From Liolophura sinensis (Eukaryota > Mollusca > Polyplacophora > Chitonida > Chitonidae): a stretch of 64,000 bases of DNA. Shown piece by piece: positions 21,119 to 33,856 of the stretch (positions are counted from its first letter, which is position 1; each line of letters starts with the position of its first letter). Below the pieces are notes generated by a model. The model searched no databases. It was not told the DNA's origin and saw nothing but the letters and a program-made list of their open reading frames with translations. A program made the position numbers and the translations under genes. The stretch spans positions 13,451,386-13,515,385 of the forward strand of contig NC_088306.1 of NCBI RefSeq assembly GCF_032854445.1. Reading direction: 5' to 3'.

Positions 21119-21408
21119 AAATGTAAGCCATCTTTCCAAGAGATTTCAAAGCAGTCTTCAAAGTGCTACCCACGATAATTAAGGGTGTATTGACACACTT
21201 ATAATTGTATTATTGATACATATATATTTAAATGGTCTTCTTCCATAAAATAATGCAGTAAGCATGCGAAGAAGAGTTAATACGTTTTCATAATCAGCTC
21301 TTTTTAATATTTGATAATCATCGTTTCCACATATTTGGTAGAGCACAAAATAAAAGGTAACCACGCCAAATTGAAACATCAGTGCTCTATACACCGTAGA
21401 TATACAAA

Positions 21409-22178
21409 ATATCTTTATTTACAGACAGTCCTTCTACAGGTAAATAAAACAGTAGATACATCCAGGTCGCATATGTGTACAGGCACATCTATATTTACAG
21501 ACAGTCCGTCTACAGGTAAATACATCAGTAGATACATCCATGTCACATATGTGTACACGCACATCTATATTTACAGACAGTCCGTCTACTGGTAAATACA
21601 TCAGTACATACATTCATGTCGCATATGTGTACACGCACATCTATATTTACAGACAGTCCGTCTACTGGTAAATACATCAGTACATACATTCATGTCGCAT
21701 ATGTGTACACGCACATCTATATTTACAGACAGTCCGTCTACAGGTAAATACATCAGTAGATACATCCATGTCACATATGTGTACACGCACATCTATATTT
21801 ACAGACAGTCCGTCTACTGGTAAATACATCAGTACATACATTCATGTCGCATATGTGTACACGCACATCTATATTTACAGACAGTCCGTCTACAGGTAAA
21901 TACATCAGTACATACATTCATGTCGCATATGTGTACACGCGCATCTATATTTACAGACAGTCCGTCTACTGGTAAATACATCAGTAGATACATCCATGTC
22001 ACATATGTGTACACGCACATCTATATTTACAGACAGTCCGTCTACTGGTAAATACATCAGTACATACATTCATGTCGCATATGTGTACACGCACATCTAT
22101 ATTTACAGACAGTCCGTCTACTGGTAAATACATCAGTACATACATTCATGTCGCATATGTGTACACGCGCATCTATAC
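21409..22178. repeat. 76-bp tandem array, about 10 copies
   Basis: The landmark 'ACAGACAGTCCGTCTAC' recurs every 76 bp (21497, 21573, 21649 and onward). Two variants alternate irregularly: 'TACTGG...TACATACATTCATGTCGC' and 'TACAGG...TAGATACATCCATGTCAC'. The period is not divisible by three and the Tyr/Cys-rich frames are artefacts. Confidence 0.9.
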
Positions 22179-22256
22179 ATCATTTTACAAGTAGGCCTAC
22201 ATGTATGCTACCTGTAACCCTGTCTACGCAAAATGTACAAAAACTACTTTGTTCGC

Positions 22257-22575
22257 ACCGTGTAGGTATAGTATGTAATACAACGTTTTGACAGACAGGT
22301 GGGTGTCAGACCACAATCGTGTGTTAAACCATACAGGGTACACACAGTGTAGGTATAGTATGTAATACGCTGCTATGACAGACAGGTAGGTGTCAGACCA
22401 CAGTGGTGTGTTAAACCATACAGGGTACACACAGTGTAGGTATAGTATGTAATACGCTGCTATGACAGACAGGTAGGTGTCAGACCACAGTGGTGTGTTA
22501 AACCATACAGGGTACACACAGATTAGGTATAGTATGTAATACAATATGACAGACAGGTGGGTGTTAGACCAAAGC
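22257..22575. repeat. ~87-bp tandem repeat, about 4 copies
   Basis: 'GTGTAGGTATAGTATGTAATAC' recurs near 22259, 22347 and 22434, with a variant near 22521. Each copy also has 'GACAGACAGGT(A/G)GGTGTCAGACCA'. Confidence 0.85.
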
Positions 22576-23429
22576 ATGTGAATCTATGTGGAAGGTTTAA
22601 ACATCCGCCAGCGCCATAGGCTCCTACATGTAGGAAAGACAATACTAGAAAGACAATAAGCTTCTCTAGGAAGATGTTTGCATAAGAAACTGTAGCCTTA
22701 CCTGAAAGGCTTAAAGAAACCTGTGTTTATACAAGGGAAAACAAGGTGAGCCCACAAAATATAAAAACGATGACATGTCTGGTAAAATTGCCACTCTGAC
22801 GTGCAATTTTTACCTGCTTATCGATGCTATCAATCTTGCAAAGTCCATAAGTCTCGAAAAGATGAGAAGAGGTGTTTACTACAGAAAAACAACGTGAAGT
22901 TTATGAAACTGGCGTGGTTTTACATTAAGAGTCTTTCACTCAAATAGACTAAGAAAATATTCACACTGCCAATGAAGCAAAAATCTTCTGTCAGTAGGCC
23001 ATATGTGGATGTAGACACCATCCATGATAGCTTAAACATAAGAGATCAAAATATATTTTAAAAATATGTTTCTCTATGTTGTTGGATCTAAAACAAAACA
23101 GGTTAACCTCCAATCTATATATGAGTGCCCATTGTACAGGAGAAACATCTTAACTTTCCATCCAAGCTGTACATTTACACACCATATCTTAGACTTATTA
23201 TATGGAGATAAAAAAACAAAGCTTAACCTTCAATCCGTCTGTGCAGACAGCCCATTATACCTGAGCTCAAAAAATGTTAACCAACCATCAACCCTTACTT
23301 CAAACAGGCGAGATAAGAAAAAAAACAAGGATTTTAATACAAAGTAATATAGTTTGTTTCATGACACCACTAGAATTAATGTAACACGACATTCACATCG
23401 CTGTGCGTGTCCAGACTTGTATATATTAC
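22576..23429. other. No gene recognised
   Basis: A pair of related segments ('TTAACCTCCAATCTAT' at 23102 and 'TTAACCTTCAATCCGT' at 23223) suggests an old local duplication. A related 'TTAACCTTCCATCC' lies near 37201. Confidence 0.4.
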
Positions 23430-24760
23430 CACATGATGCCTATACGGTGATACACATACAGTGACGCGCTTACAGTGACGCGCTTACAATGATGTACATA
23501 CAGTGATACACATACAGTGATACACATACAGTGATACACATACATACAGTATGACGCAATCATACGATGATACATATTGTGATATACACGCAGTGATACA
23601 CATCCGATGATACACATACAGTGGTACACATACGATGATACACATAGTGATACATATAGCGATACACATATAGTGATACACATACAGTGATAAGCACACA
23701 GTGATGTACATTATGATACACATGCAGTGATACACATAGTGATACACATACGATGATACACATAGTGACACACATAGTGATACATATACAGTGATACACA
23801 TACACTGATGCACATATAGTGATAGGCATACAGTGATACACCTACAGTAATACACATACAGTGATATACATAATGATACACTTACAGTGATACTCATACA
23901 ATGTCAATACGCATACAGTGATACACAAAAACTTTGATACGCGTACAATGATACGCATACAGTGATACACATACAGTGATACACATACAGTTATACACAT
24001 ACAGTGATACACATACGTACAGTATCATGCCATCATATGACGAAACACTACAACATATTTTTATTACAGTGGTAAGAATACAGGGATATACATAATGATA
24101 CACATGCAGTGATACACATAGCGATACACATACAGTAATACACATAAAGTCATACATACAGTGATACACATACACTGATGCACATACAGTGATACGCATA
24201 CAGTGATACACATACAGTGATACACATACAGTGATATACATAATGATACACTTACAGTGATACTCATACAATGTCAATACGCATACAGTGATACAATACT
24301 TTGATACGCGTACAATGATATGCATACAGTGATACACATACAGTGATACACATACAGTGATACACATACGTACAGTATCATGCCATCATATGACGAAACA
24401 CTACAACATATTTTTATTACAGTGGTAAGAATACAGGGATATACATAATGATACACATGCAGTGATACACATAGCGATACACATACAGTAATACACATAA
24501 AGTCATACATACAGTGATACACATACACTGATGCACACACAGTGATACGCATACAGTGATACACATACAGTGATACACATACAGTGATATACATAATGAT
24601 ACACATACAGTGATACGCATACAATGTCAATACGCATACAGCGATACACATACTTTGATACGCATACAATGATACGCATACAGTGATAAACATACAGTTA
24701 TACACATACAGTGATACACATACGTACAGTATGATGCCATCATATGACGAAACACTACAA
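23430..24760. repeat. 14-bp minisatellite with ~353-bp higher-order units
   Basis: The core is TGATACACATACAG with many variants. A block starting 'GTACAGTATCATGCCATCATATGACG' at about 24014 repeats at about 24367, and its start recurs at about 24722, giving a ~353-bp higher-order period. Long minus-strand frames rich in Cys, Val, Tyr and His are translations of the minisatellite, not genes. Confidence 0.9.
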
Positions 24761-26720
24761 TATGCATGTAAAACTTCAGCTTTTTAAGAACATGTTTAAC
24801 ATTGGTTGTGTTAAATACACAATACATTCAGGTCATGAATTTGCCATTCAAGTAAATTAATGAACATACAGCGAATGAACAACGAAGCATCTGTGTCACT
24901 TTGTCATGCTCTACATCGTGTGTGGAAAAGCTGAGCTCAACACAAGCAGTACTTTTCAAGATACAACCCCAACATTTTCTTTAACCTGCAGGCATGAGGA
25001 TTTCAGAATAGCTGGGAAACACTTTTTCAGTTCCAAGTACTTCTGACCTGCGAAATGGTGGGAAACGTTTTTTCGGTTCCCAACAAGTTCTGCCATAGGA
25101 TTTACCTGTAATAATTTTCATCAAATAATTTTTGGTGTTTGGCGTTTCTTGGAGATATAATTTTCCTTTACTTGGTAAGGTAAAAATCACCATAATCCCT
25201 CAACCTTTTTTTGATTAAAACGTATTTCCTGTCACTGAATGATTGAAGTATCTGACTGCAAGCTATGAAAAACACAAGGGAGAGAACCGGGTACTCTAAA
25301 CTCAGTTTGAGTTATCTTCCCAAACCGAAGAGTACATTGCAGCATGTATTAAATACAACTTCGACAACAGCCTAGCAATCAAACGAATCTCAGAATCCCA
25401 ACTTCATACGAATCACAACTTAAATGGTCAAGGACACTGATTACCTTTCTGTCCATCTTGGCAGATAGCACTGCAGGCTCACTGTACACAGAGAGATTGA
25501 AAAAGGTCCATTTTACCTGAGACCATTCGTGGCAAGTCCATTTAGTACAAGCGCTTAGTGACACCTTAGCAATTTGAAGGCTCACAACTCAAGTTGGACA
25601 GTTAACTCTGTTCAAAGTTTACTAAGCAGAATTGAGTGAGTAGCCAAGCCTTCTTTGTGGGAAGAGGGCTTTCAGCTCCGTGAATTTTTAACCTGGGAAC
25701 GGACAAGGGAACGGAAGGATCATTTCCGTGAAATCCTCATGCCTCACACTGCTTTCTCTGTTGTTCAAATACAGATCTGAAAGTATTAAAGTGCTAAATT
25801 TTAACATGGTTAGCTAGACAATTCGGTAAATATTCTTGTGACTACGCTTACTTGTAAACAACTGATAACATATTACAACCGTGTTTAGGCTACTTCTCTG
25901 CAGAATACATATTGTGTATACAATGTTCTATGTGAACTGTGCGGTTTATTTTTTACTTGGACACAGTTCTGGCTATTTTTATTAATTTATAGCACACAAT
26001 TCTATGCCTTGAGCGTAAAACTCGTCAGGGATCAATGTGTCAATGATGGTGTGAGTGCATTCCGTGTCCTGAACTCTGATCAACATCTGAACTACAAATA
26101 TGAATTTTCAATAACCCTTATGCAAATTAACAAAAGTCACAATAACGAACTAATTGCGCTCATAGTTGAGACACAAATTATGACCAAGTATATACCATAG
26201 ATTCACAAGGCCTACCTCGTTGACTATGTGTATCTGTGTCATATACAAACTGTGATCTGTTCACCTCAGTTACCATGGTGACAGTTCTATTTATGTCACT
26301 GAAAATAACACTATTCTCTTCCTCTGCAGTGCTTTTCTAAAGTGATTTACATATCCGACAAGAGAAACTCAGTGTGTATATATAGAGCAAACCATAAGTT
26401 TGTAACAGATCACTAACTCCTACTAGTTGGTAGGAATTAAGTTACTGAAGATAACCACACTAAATGATATGTTTGCTTAAAAAGAGTAAACTAAAGTGAC
26501 AGGATTTAATTAAAATACTTTAAGATGCAAAAGATTTACTAAGTATTTAGCATACCTGATGGTGAGGAAGTGTTTATCCTATCACAGAGAAATTGAGACA
26601 GAATTTGCAGAGTCACCCGTTACCAGACGAGCAGGCAGGGACACAAACAAGCCAAACTCAACCCATGGCACGAGAGGCTCTGTGACAAAAAGGTGAAAAA
26701 ACTCTGACAGTGCCTATTAC
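24761..26720. other. No gene recognised
   Basis: AT-rich. A short local duplication, 'TGGGAAACACTTTTTCAGTTCC' and 'TGGGAAACGTTTTTTCGGTTCC', lies at 25013-25080. Confidence 0.45.
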
Positions 26721-26805
26721 CTGGTTGCTGTCACAGTCAAGGAATGTCATTGTCTGGTCATCACAGTCCAGGGAAAGACCCAGCGTGTGTATATAAGCGT
26801 CGGCT
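26721..26805 (-). CDS. Candidate internal exon, SPRY-like peptide
   Basis: On the minus strand the sequence TTTTTGCAG precedes the exon and GTAATAG follows it, giving an 85-nt exon. The frame reads 'ADAYIHTLGLSLDCDDQTMT' and continues to '...FLDCDSNQ'. 'LGLSLDCDDQTMTF' resembles the strand pair of SPRY/B30.2 domains (G-x-LD-D--T-F). No partner exon was identified, so the gene is unknown. The coding call is uncertain because the exon is short. Confidence 0.35.
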
Positions 26806-27429
26806 CTGCAAAAACACAATAGAGGCAGCATAAGCAACAGCAAACCATAAACACACGCTGTAAGGCAGAGGTGTAAATACCCGTACACAAATTGTGGTTT
26901 TACTTTCTGCGCACACTCTTGGAATAAAATGACACATATTAATGACGTGAATATAATTCTAACTTTTGAAAACGCAGCTATTTTCAGCTAGTTCGAAAAA
27001 GTTGTGAGCTCCGCGCTCTGACAAAAACTCGGGACCCATCAGGCATAATAACTAAATGACATAGGTTCAGTACTGGGCTCAAATAAAGTCTCTACATGGT
27101 TTAATACTTATTATCACAAGAAAATACCTTCCTGTGTGAAGCACTCTATTTTAAGTGTTAGTTATGGTACATTTGCGAAGGCAATGTGCTTCTTACTTGT
27201 ACATGTGGGCTGTAGTGACAACAGGCCTTCACGATTCATCGTCATAAAGGGAGGTAACCCTACATGACCTGCCAAATGATCGACAGTTTTACAAAAATCA
27301 CATGCCAGCAAAAAAACAATTTTGAAGCCTACTGATCTGTTGGTGATGATAAAGCAAATCTCATTAAAGTCTTTTTGGAAATACACACGTGTTATCCTAA
27401 TTTATATTCTACAAAACATAAGAGAGGCT
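26806..27429. other. No gene recognised
   Basis: Intergenic or intronic DNA without a recognisable repeat. Confidence 0.45.
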
Positions 27430-29000
27430 ATATTTTGATGATTATTTTGGTTCTATTATTGGTAACTTAGAAACCCTTTCGGTCTCGGAAGCTGAAAAAC
27501 ATCATGACTTTGATTCACCCTTTACAGAGGATGGATTTCTCGATGAAGTAAAATCTCTCTAGTCGCACAAATCCCCTGGTTCTGATAGACTGACAAATGA
27601 ATTTTGCAAACATTTTTGGGTTGACCGGAAACAGTTTTATTTCAGAGTACTCTTTTGATAATGGTGATCAAAATGTAAATCAGGTATAGGCCTGTTGTAA
27701 GAGAGGTGTATACCGATAGTAATTCTAATTAGAAACAAATTTACAACCTGGAAAAAATCATAGTTACCCGAAGATTTGGAGCCCAGTCACTTTGCTAAAC
27801 ACAGATTACAAGATATTTCCCAAACTGGTAGCTGACCTAATCAGAATGGTCATAGCACAAATTACATGAAACACCCCATGTTGTTTTTTTTTGTTTTTTC
27901 TTTATAACTTTGAAAAGGCGTTTGACTTCACCGTTGAATTTAACCTTCTGGAGAGAAAAATAAAAATATTCAAATTTAATGAGAAATATTTGCAAATTGA
28001 AAAGGTTTTTTTTATAATGGGACATCAAGTTTTGTTGTATCGGTACATATAATTCAATATATGTAATAGGCTGGTTAAATAATTCAACAGGACTAAACAA
28101 GGCTATCCATTATCACCCTACCTGCTCATATATGAGGAGATTATCAGAATTAAATTAAGGATGTATGACACATACAGAGGGAAGAAGGACACATGAGAAC
28201 ATGGTAAACGGTGTTTATTTTTCTGAAGACTCAACAATGACATTAAGATACCCCTGTTCAGTTGAATCCGCAAAAGATTTTTGTAAGGATAAGGATGAAA
28301 AATAAGAGGTTTCAAAGAAGTTAACACTCCAAAGATTACCTTATAAGAATAACTAGTAAATCCAAGCTTTCAAACAATAAGTAAATAAAATACCAAATAA
28401 TGAATGAAAATATTAGGGTCTACATGCAAAGGTATAGTATACACAGGGATTCAAATGTTAAACAAGAACTATTTTCGTACTTTTTCAATCCAATGCTAAC
28501 AGCCTACAGTATTTAGAAATGTGAAGATTATGGTTTATCTGAGGGCTTAATTGACACGTGAAGTTTACAGATCACAATATGTTACCACAAGCTATAGCCA
28601 ACTGAGTAAACTTAAGGTTGTCAAAGATACAAGTCTCGTACAGATTCTATTCCAGGGAGATATATGTAGGTCAAAATATTAGATTTTTACCCGATTTATT
28701 GGAGTTTTACCACAACTGGCATTGTCTGGTTTGGTTTAAGAGAAGATCGTAATTTTCCTTTAAAATAGTATTAGAAAAACTCAGCCTTGGAGAAGATATT
28801 TCAAGATGGATCAACATATTGGTTTGCTAATCACAGAGGTGTTAACAGGCAGTCCAATTTCGCGGCATGTGTTGGTCTTTGCACGAGGGAACACGTTAAA
28901 GGCGTCTACACGTATTTTGCAGATGACACATCACTTTCTTTCAAGAACTTAAAGTCGTTAACAACTGCAATAAAATGTTTTCTAAAAAATATGTAAATAT
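27430..29000 (+). mobile_element. Fossil non-LTR retrotransposon (reverse transcriptase remains)
   Basis: Frame-broken reverse-transcriptase motifs appear in order on the plus strand: 'KSPGSDRLTNEFCKHFW' near 27564-27620, 'LLNTDYKIF' near 27795-27821, 'EKAFDF' near 27911, 'GLNKGYPLSPYLL' near 28093-28130 and the catalytic-type 'YFADDTSL' near 28915-28938. The order fits L1/Tx1-like LINE reverse transcriptases. Many stops and indels show an old, dead copy. The 5' endonuclease part was not found. Confidence 0.7.
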
Positions 29001-29937
29001 AATTTGTTTCTGATTAAAAGTGTATAATCTCGATTCCACTGCGTAAACATTTTCCACCATCAAACTGAATTCAAATATACATCACGACAGACTGCAAAAT
29101 GCCTGAAACATAAGCTGCACAAAGAGAGTATACAGAAGCTATGTAAGAGGTTCAATATATGGAGCGGAAGAAATTTAAAGGAGATCCTAACGCCCTTATT
29201 TTCACAATAAATATTCCCAATGTTGCAAAGTGAAGAGATGTATTATGTTTACCAGAGATGTTCTGGACAAAGGCAGCAAAAGTTTTTCGGCAAAGGACAT
29301 TCATTTAAAACATGAAAAAAGGTTGAACAATGCGTTACATTCTTTCCGAGTTAATAATGAGATAAACATAAATGCAATGAGACCTAATGTTTAAAATTGC
29401 GTCCGTAGGAAGGGTGCAAATAAAAAATATTTTTATTGAGTATTAAACAATCGTTCTATTGGAGCAATTCGAAAATGGTACGGCCATCGGTCCACTGTCC
29501 CAGCACAAAAGGCAAGGGTTCAGGCGCCGCTTTGGGATGATAGACGGTTAGAGTTGCTGTGAAATCGTTTGACGGAGTTTTTATTCTTCACATATATCCA
29601 TTGTAGTTTTATGTGCATTCTACAGCATGGGCCTTCGTTTTGTTGGCCGCCATTAAATTGGTTCGACTTTACTTTTGATTTATTTGATTTTATTTTTTAT
29701 TTTATTTTCTACCTTTTTATGAAAAGTGGTACGGCCATACCGGCCGTATTGCATCCCACGTCGCTGTTAAAGAAAAACATCGACAAGTAATAAAAAGATA
29801 GCAAACGTTCTGAATGGAGATTGATGGAATGGCGAGTCACTATAGCGACATGGCTTAATCTTGTATTTGAAGATTACCGTTACCTGACGGATAAAAGCAC
29901 CAGATTTAAAATGAAGCTCCCATAGGGCCTAATAGTC
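29001..29937. other. LINE-flanking DNA, no gene
   Basis: Possibly 3' LINE remains at first. A local near-repeat 'GGTACGGCCAT' occurs at 29476 and 29728. Confidence 0.4.
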
Positions 29938-29982
29938 AATAAACGACGTTAAACCCCAAGCACTCACTCACTCACTCACTAG
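29938..29982 (+). repeat. SINE family A tail fragment
   Basis: 'CGACGTTAAACCCCAAGCACTCACTCACTC' matches the 3' end of the SINE at 33857-34213; the body is missing or too diverged to see. Confidence 0.6.
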
Positions 29983-30296
29983 TAATCAATAAGACAACAA
30001 AATCTGTGATGGCTGACATTACTGACTGAAATTTACCTTGTTTTAGTCTTGGAAATTATGAAAATAATTTCAGAGCCAAATGTTAGTTTTTGAGGTCACA
30101 GGAGTTTGGCTTAGCTATTGAAACACAAGAATCATTTTATTCAGTGAGATTCGTTATTGGGCTTACACAAAAGTTCGGTGTTGATATCAATTAAGCTAAT
30201 CAACCTTAAAAACTGTTGTCAGAGATATTGGGATGTTAACAATAGTAAGAAAATGACAAAAAGAATGAACACAGCGAAATACTAATTTTAACTCAC

Positions 30297-33083
30297 CAGT
30301 AGTTTTATCGACCAGCTCCATTTCTTTGAACTTTTCTTGCTCACAACTTCAATCAGTGGCCTTTTCGTGTAGATTTAATGCCTTTCGCTCATCAGTTAAG
30401 TCAATGGTCTGTCCGTGCAGTTCCATGGATTCTATCCCTTGCTCAAGAAACCATTCGCTGTTTAAATCGGCAGATTTCAATAACTTTTCCGCGCACACTT
30501 TAGGAATCATAACAGTGATGCACCCGCCGTCTGCAGGCATTGATTCAACAATCGAAACGAAATGCCATGCTACTCGAAACCATAGAGCAAACCTTTGTCG
30601 TAAACTCTCAACCTCTTCCTTCGAAGGGTTTTGTCTGAAGTGTATCGTGACATGGTCGTAACCATTAGCTGTAATACATTCGTCACTACTTGTGTATGCC
30701 TGTGCACTGAAATGTGATGCACCATATCATACAAATCACGCTCGAATTTCCGTCAGTTTAATCGTCAGAACGATTGGAGTTAAATTTGACCACATTCCAT
30801 ATCAGTGACCCAAAGTTTATTAACCCCTGAATATCACAATGGTACACTATAAAATGCTCCCATTGCAAATGTCTCCAGAATCAGTTGTTCACGGGTTATA
30901 TAAACAAACATTAGCAGGAAGCTAATAAATGTTCCACAGGTAATCCTCTTCAGTGAGTCATTGTTCTTAAATCAGTGGGGACTGCGCATGCGCAACTATG
31001 TCGACCAGCAGTGGTTTCTGAGAAGTATATGAATGTAGTGCTTGCAAAAATCAAACCTGTTAAGAAATTGCTTAAGAGGCCTTAAATTGCCACGTTTGCA
31101 CATTCAGTTAAGTATTTCCCCGATCTTATTTTCTAAACGATAGATCCTTGGTTGTGCGGAAATGTGAGTTTATGGAACTCAAACATGACCATTTTTGATA
31201 TTTTTGAAAGACGCCCGTGAATTTCATGTGGACAATTTTCTCAATTTTCAATCATCAATTAAAACAGCTACGGGGCCCATAATGGGTCAGCACCAGGTAA
31301 ATGGCACAGACTAATGCTAAGTGTAAAACACAATTTTATCGCACTGTGTACGCAGCAAATAGTGAATAAATAATAAGTGTTCCCGATAGTTCAATAAATA
31401 TGGCTGTCGTGTACATGTTTACATCTCCCCATGCAATAGACCTTTATATGTGATTAAAATGCCCACTTAGATGCACAAACATGACCTCACCAGCTCACTA
31501 CAGAATCTAAAGTTGACCCTTTCGAGGCAGTTCACCCTAAGCCCTGTTAGAAAACGCCATGTAAGGCGCCGTATCATAGACTGAACATCAAAGTCTGCCT
31601 GACCGCGGGATCATCCCCAGGTTGCTGACAGACCTTCCCACTTACGACCGGAGAGGAAGCCAGCATGAGCTGGACTTGAACTCACAGCGACCGCATTGGT
31701 GAGAGACTCCTGGGTCATTACGCTGTGCTAGCGCACTATCGAACTGAGCCACGGAGGCCCGGGCGGGAGGGTTCATTCAGAGTAGAGCGGGTATGTCTGG
31801 CCGGCTCGCTGGGGTGAACAGTCAGGATTGTAGACAATTTCTGACGTTTTTTTTTCTGAAAGTTTATGTAAATATAATTGTCATCAAGATAATGAAATTA
31901 TTTATAAAATATGCTGTGATACAATTTTAGTTCTCTCAACTAATAATGGTAAGAAACCGAGCATATATGTTCTGACAATAAAGAATTATGCTCACCGGGT
32001 TTTAGATTAGGTTCACAAGGGCAGAGGATGTCTTCCTCCATCTTTGACACTTCATTATATAGAGCTACGTTTCCAACGTTCCAAAGTAGCACTGTACAGC
32101 AATGGTGTTATTCGGTGTGAAATAACCAGCTTTCATCAGATGTCGGCACAAATCTTTAGGATCTGAAATCTTCTCTAAATCATTTGATGCGATGTGTTCA
32201 CACCCTGAAATATAAAAACACTTTTTTTCACTGCGATATTCCAATTCCAGGTGAATACTAGTGATACCTGAAGTTGTGTTTTCAGAAAAAAAAGGTGGAA
32301 AGAGTGGAATAAGCTGTTTAGCATTAAAATTTTTTTATACTAAATTGCATCATAGTCAGGGAATACTTCAATACAGGCCTACATATGCACATTGAATTTC
32401 CAAAGCTGAAATAGCTATCATATACAATCTAGCCTTAAAGCTCACTTGGTACGTGCAGTCAAACTGAGTCGTACATGTGGGTATTCGTTGCACTCGTCAG
32501 TTTACTCTGTTTTGAAGAATTGTTGCAGATATTAGCAATTTTATCTGTTTTGTTGGGTAACTTCCTATGCGGTAACCTGTCCTATCAAGCGCTGACTATT
32601 GGACAAAATGTCAGTACTGACTCGGTGTTTTATTGCTCTCCCTGATTGGCTAAAAATAATTCGGGAGGCAGTCGTCGGTCGCTCAACATCAATTAACATC
32701 ACTGCATTTTTTTTTATCAAAGTTTGCATCAGCCACTGTGCTATGGGTGCTTGATTTGCTTCCATTCAAGCATATACCTGAACAGTTGGATTAAAACCAC
32801 AACTGAGGCAAACTGACAACAGGCCCTGCTGTAGTCAGTGCTCTAGTTTTGCCCTCTGTACTATACTCTTTCAATTTGTCATAATGACCTTGTTAAAATG
32901 ATACCCACCTCTTAAATTCGTTATAAATTGGTAAACGCTGAAATAATAGTTTACCTTGGAGCAATACTTTCATTGTCTTCACCTCTTCGTCGTTTATATG
33001 CTCTGCGATGTAATGGATAAGCTTGTTGAGCTTGAATTGAATTTCTGAGCCATTCTTCATATCGTCGCATTCCATAACGGAGG
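30297..33083 (-). pseudogene. Decayed DED-like domain gene (paralogue of 37433-63237 locus)
   Basis: Minus-strand exons with consensus splice sites lie at 32955-33083, 31996-32204 and 30297-30668, plus a decayed alternative exon at about 32565-32733. The first two together resemble a death-effector domain: helix 1 'LNKLIHYIAEHI', helix 2 'NDEEVKTMKVLLQ', then 'ISDPKDLCRHLMKAGYFTP'. The second exon has a frame break with TAG after 'TLET' relative to the paralogue. The last exon has an in-frame TGA near 30348 where the paralogue has TCA. No first exon was found upstream. The introns also resemble the paralogue, so the locus arose by segmental duplication. Confidence 0.6.
31590..31765 (-). repeat. 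SINE family B with tRNA-like head
   Basis: On the minus strand it begins 'CCTCCGTGGCTCAGTTCGAT' (A-box region) and has 'GTGAGTTCAAGTCC' (B-box). The body is 'CTTCCTCTCCGGTCG' and 'GGTCTGTCAGCAACCTGGGG'. The 3' part is truncated. It lies inside the last intron of the decayed DED-like gene. Confidence 0.75.
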
Positions 33084-33279
33084 CTGTGGGACAGTCAACG
33101 ACAAAATAGATTCTTGACTTTATTAATTTAAAAAATGCAGTTTTCTTTCAAAACTCATTTGGCTAATCCAGTATTAGACCGCAAAGATCACAGGAACACC
33201 ACAAAGAAAACTAAAATGTCGCTAAAAAAAAACTGTTAAACAATATTCCCTAAGACTGCTAGTTGTATGTGGGTTCAAT

Positions 33280-33463
33280 AGTACTAACAATGAAGTCGAA
33301 GCATTAGTACTTTAATGTAAAAGGTTTCAGAAGCTTTCCACCCACATGCCGGGATCATTATCTCTTCATAATGACTAGATAATGATCCCGTCGTGTGGAT
33401 TGAAAGCCTGTGAAACCATTTACATTTACGTGCTGACGCCTCGACTTCATTGTGATTAATACT
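33280..33463. repeat. Foldback (inverted-repeat) element, ~84-bp arms
   Basis: The left arm at 33280-33363 and right arm at 33377-33463 are imperfect reverse complements around a 13-bp loop: 'CGGGATCATTATCT' against 'AGATAATGATCCCG' at the centre and 'AACAATGAAGTCGA' against 'TCGACTTCATTGTG' outside. No flanking duplication or ORF supports a specific MITE family. Confidence 0.75.
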
Positions 33464-33724
33464 CCCTACCACCGAGGAAATATTAGAAATGTCGCAATGG
33501 TGTGTTCTCAACGATGTGACGTCAGCTTTGCATAATGGGTGTATGACAAAATGTGTAACAAAGTCGCTTAGATTAAAGAATCAAATTGGCCGTAGGTTCT
33601 TCCTGTGATGGATTGATCGTTGACAACATGAAATAAAAACGGTGAATTTACGTGTCAGATTGGATTATTAATGTTCATCGTCTATTTATTTATTTATTAT
33701 TTTCATCGCAGTTTCAGACAATTC

Positions 33725-33790
33725 CGAGCAAACCAGCCTGGGAAGTCCACGACCATTCGGAGGCTACTGGCAGATTTTCCAACGTGCATC
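33725..33790 (-). repeat. Diverged SINE family B fragment
   Basis: 'GTCCACGACCATTCGGAGGCTACTGGCAGA' resembles the body of family B ('CCACGACCATCCGCAGGTTGCTGGCAGA'-type). It is low-similarity and next to a TATT-rich run at 33683. Confidence 0.45.
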
Positions 33791-33856
33791 CGGCACTTGG
33801 CACTCGGCACTCAATCACAATTTCCCAGTGAACGGCAAACAGTCTTTTTATGTCAC

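Noticed and set aside
21311-22020. ORFs and CRISPR-like regular spacing in the 76-bp array
   Set aside because: There are no unique spacers between repeats and the whole unit repeats, so it is a simple tandem array.
23426-24827. Overlapping long minus-strand ORFs rich in Cys/Val/Tyr
   Set aside because: They are translations of a 14-bp minisatellite in several frames and show no domain or splice support.
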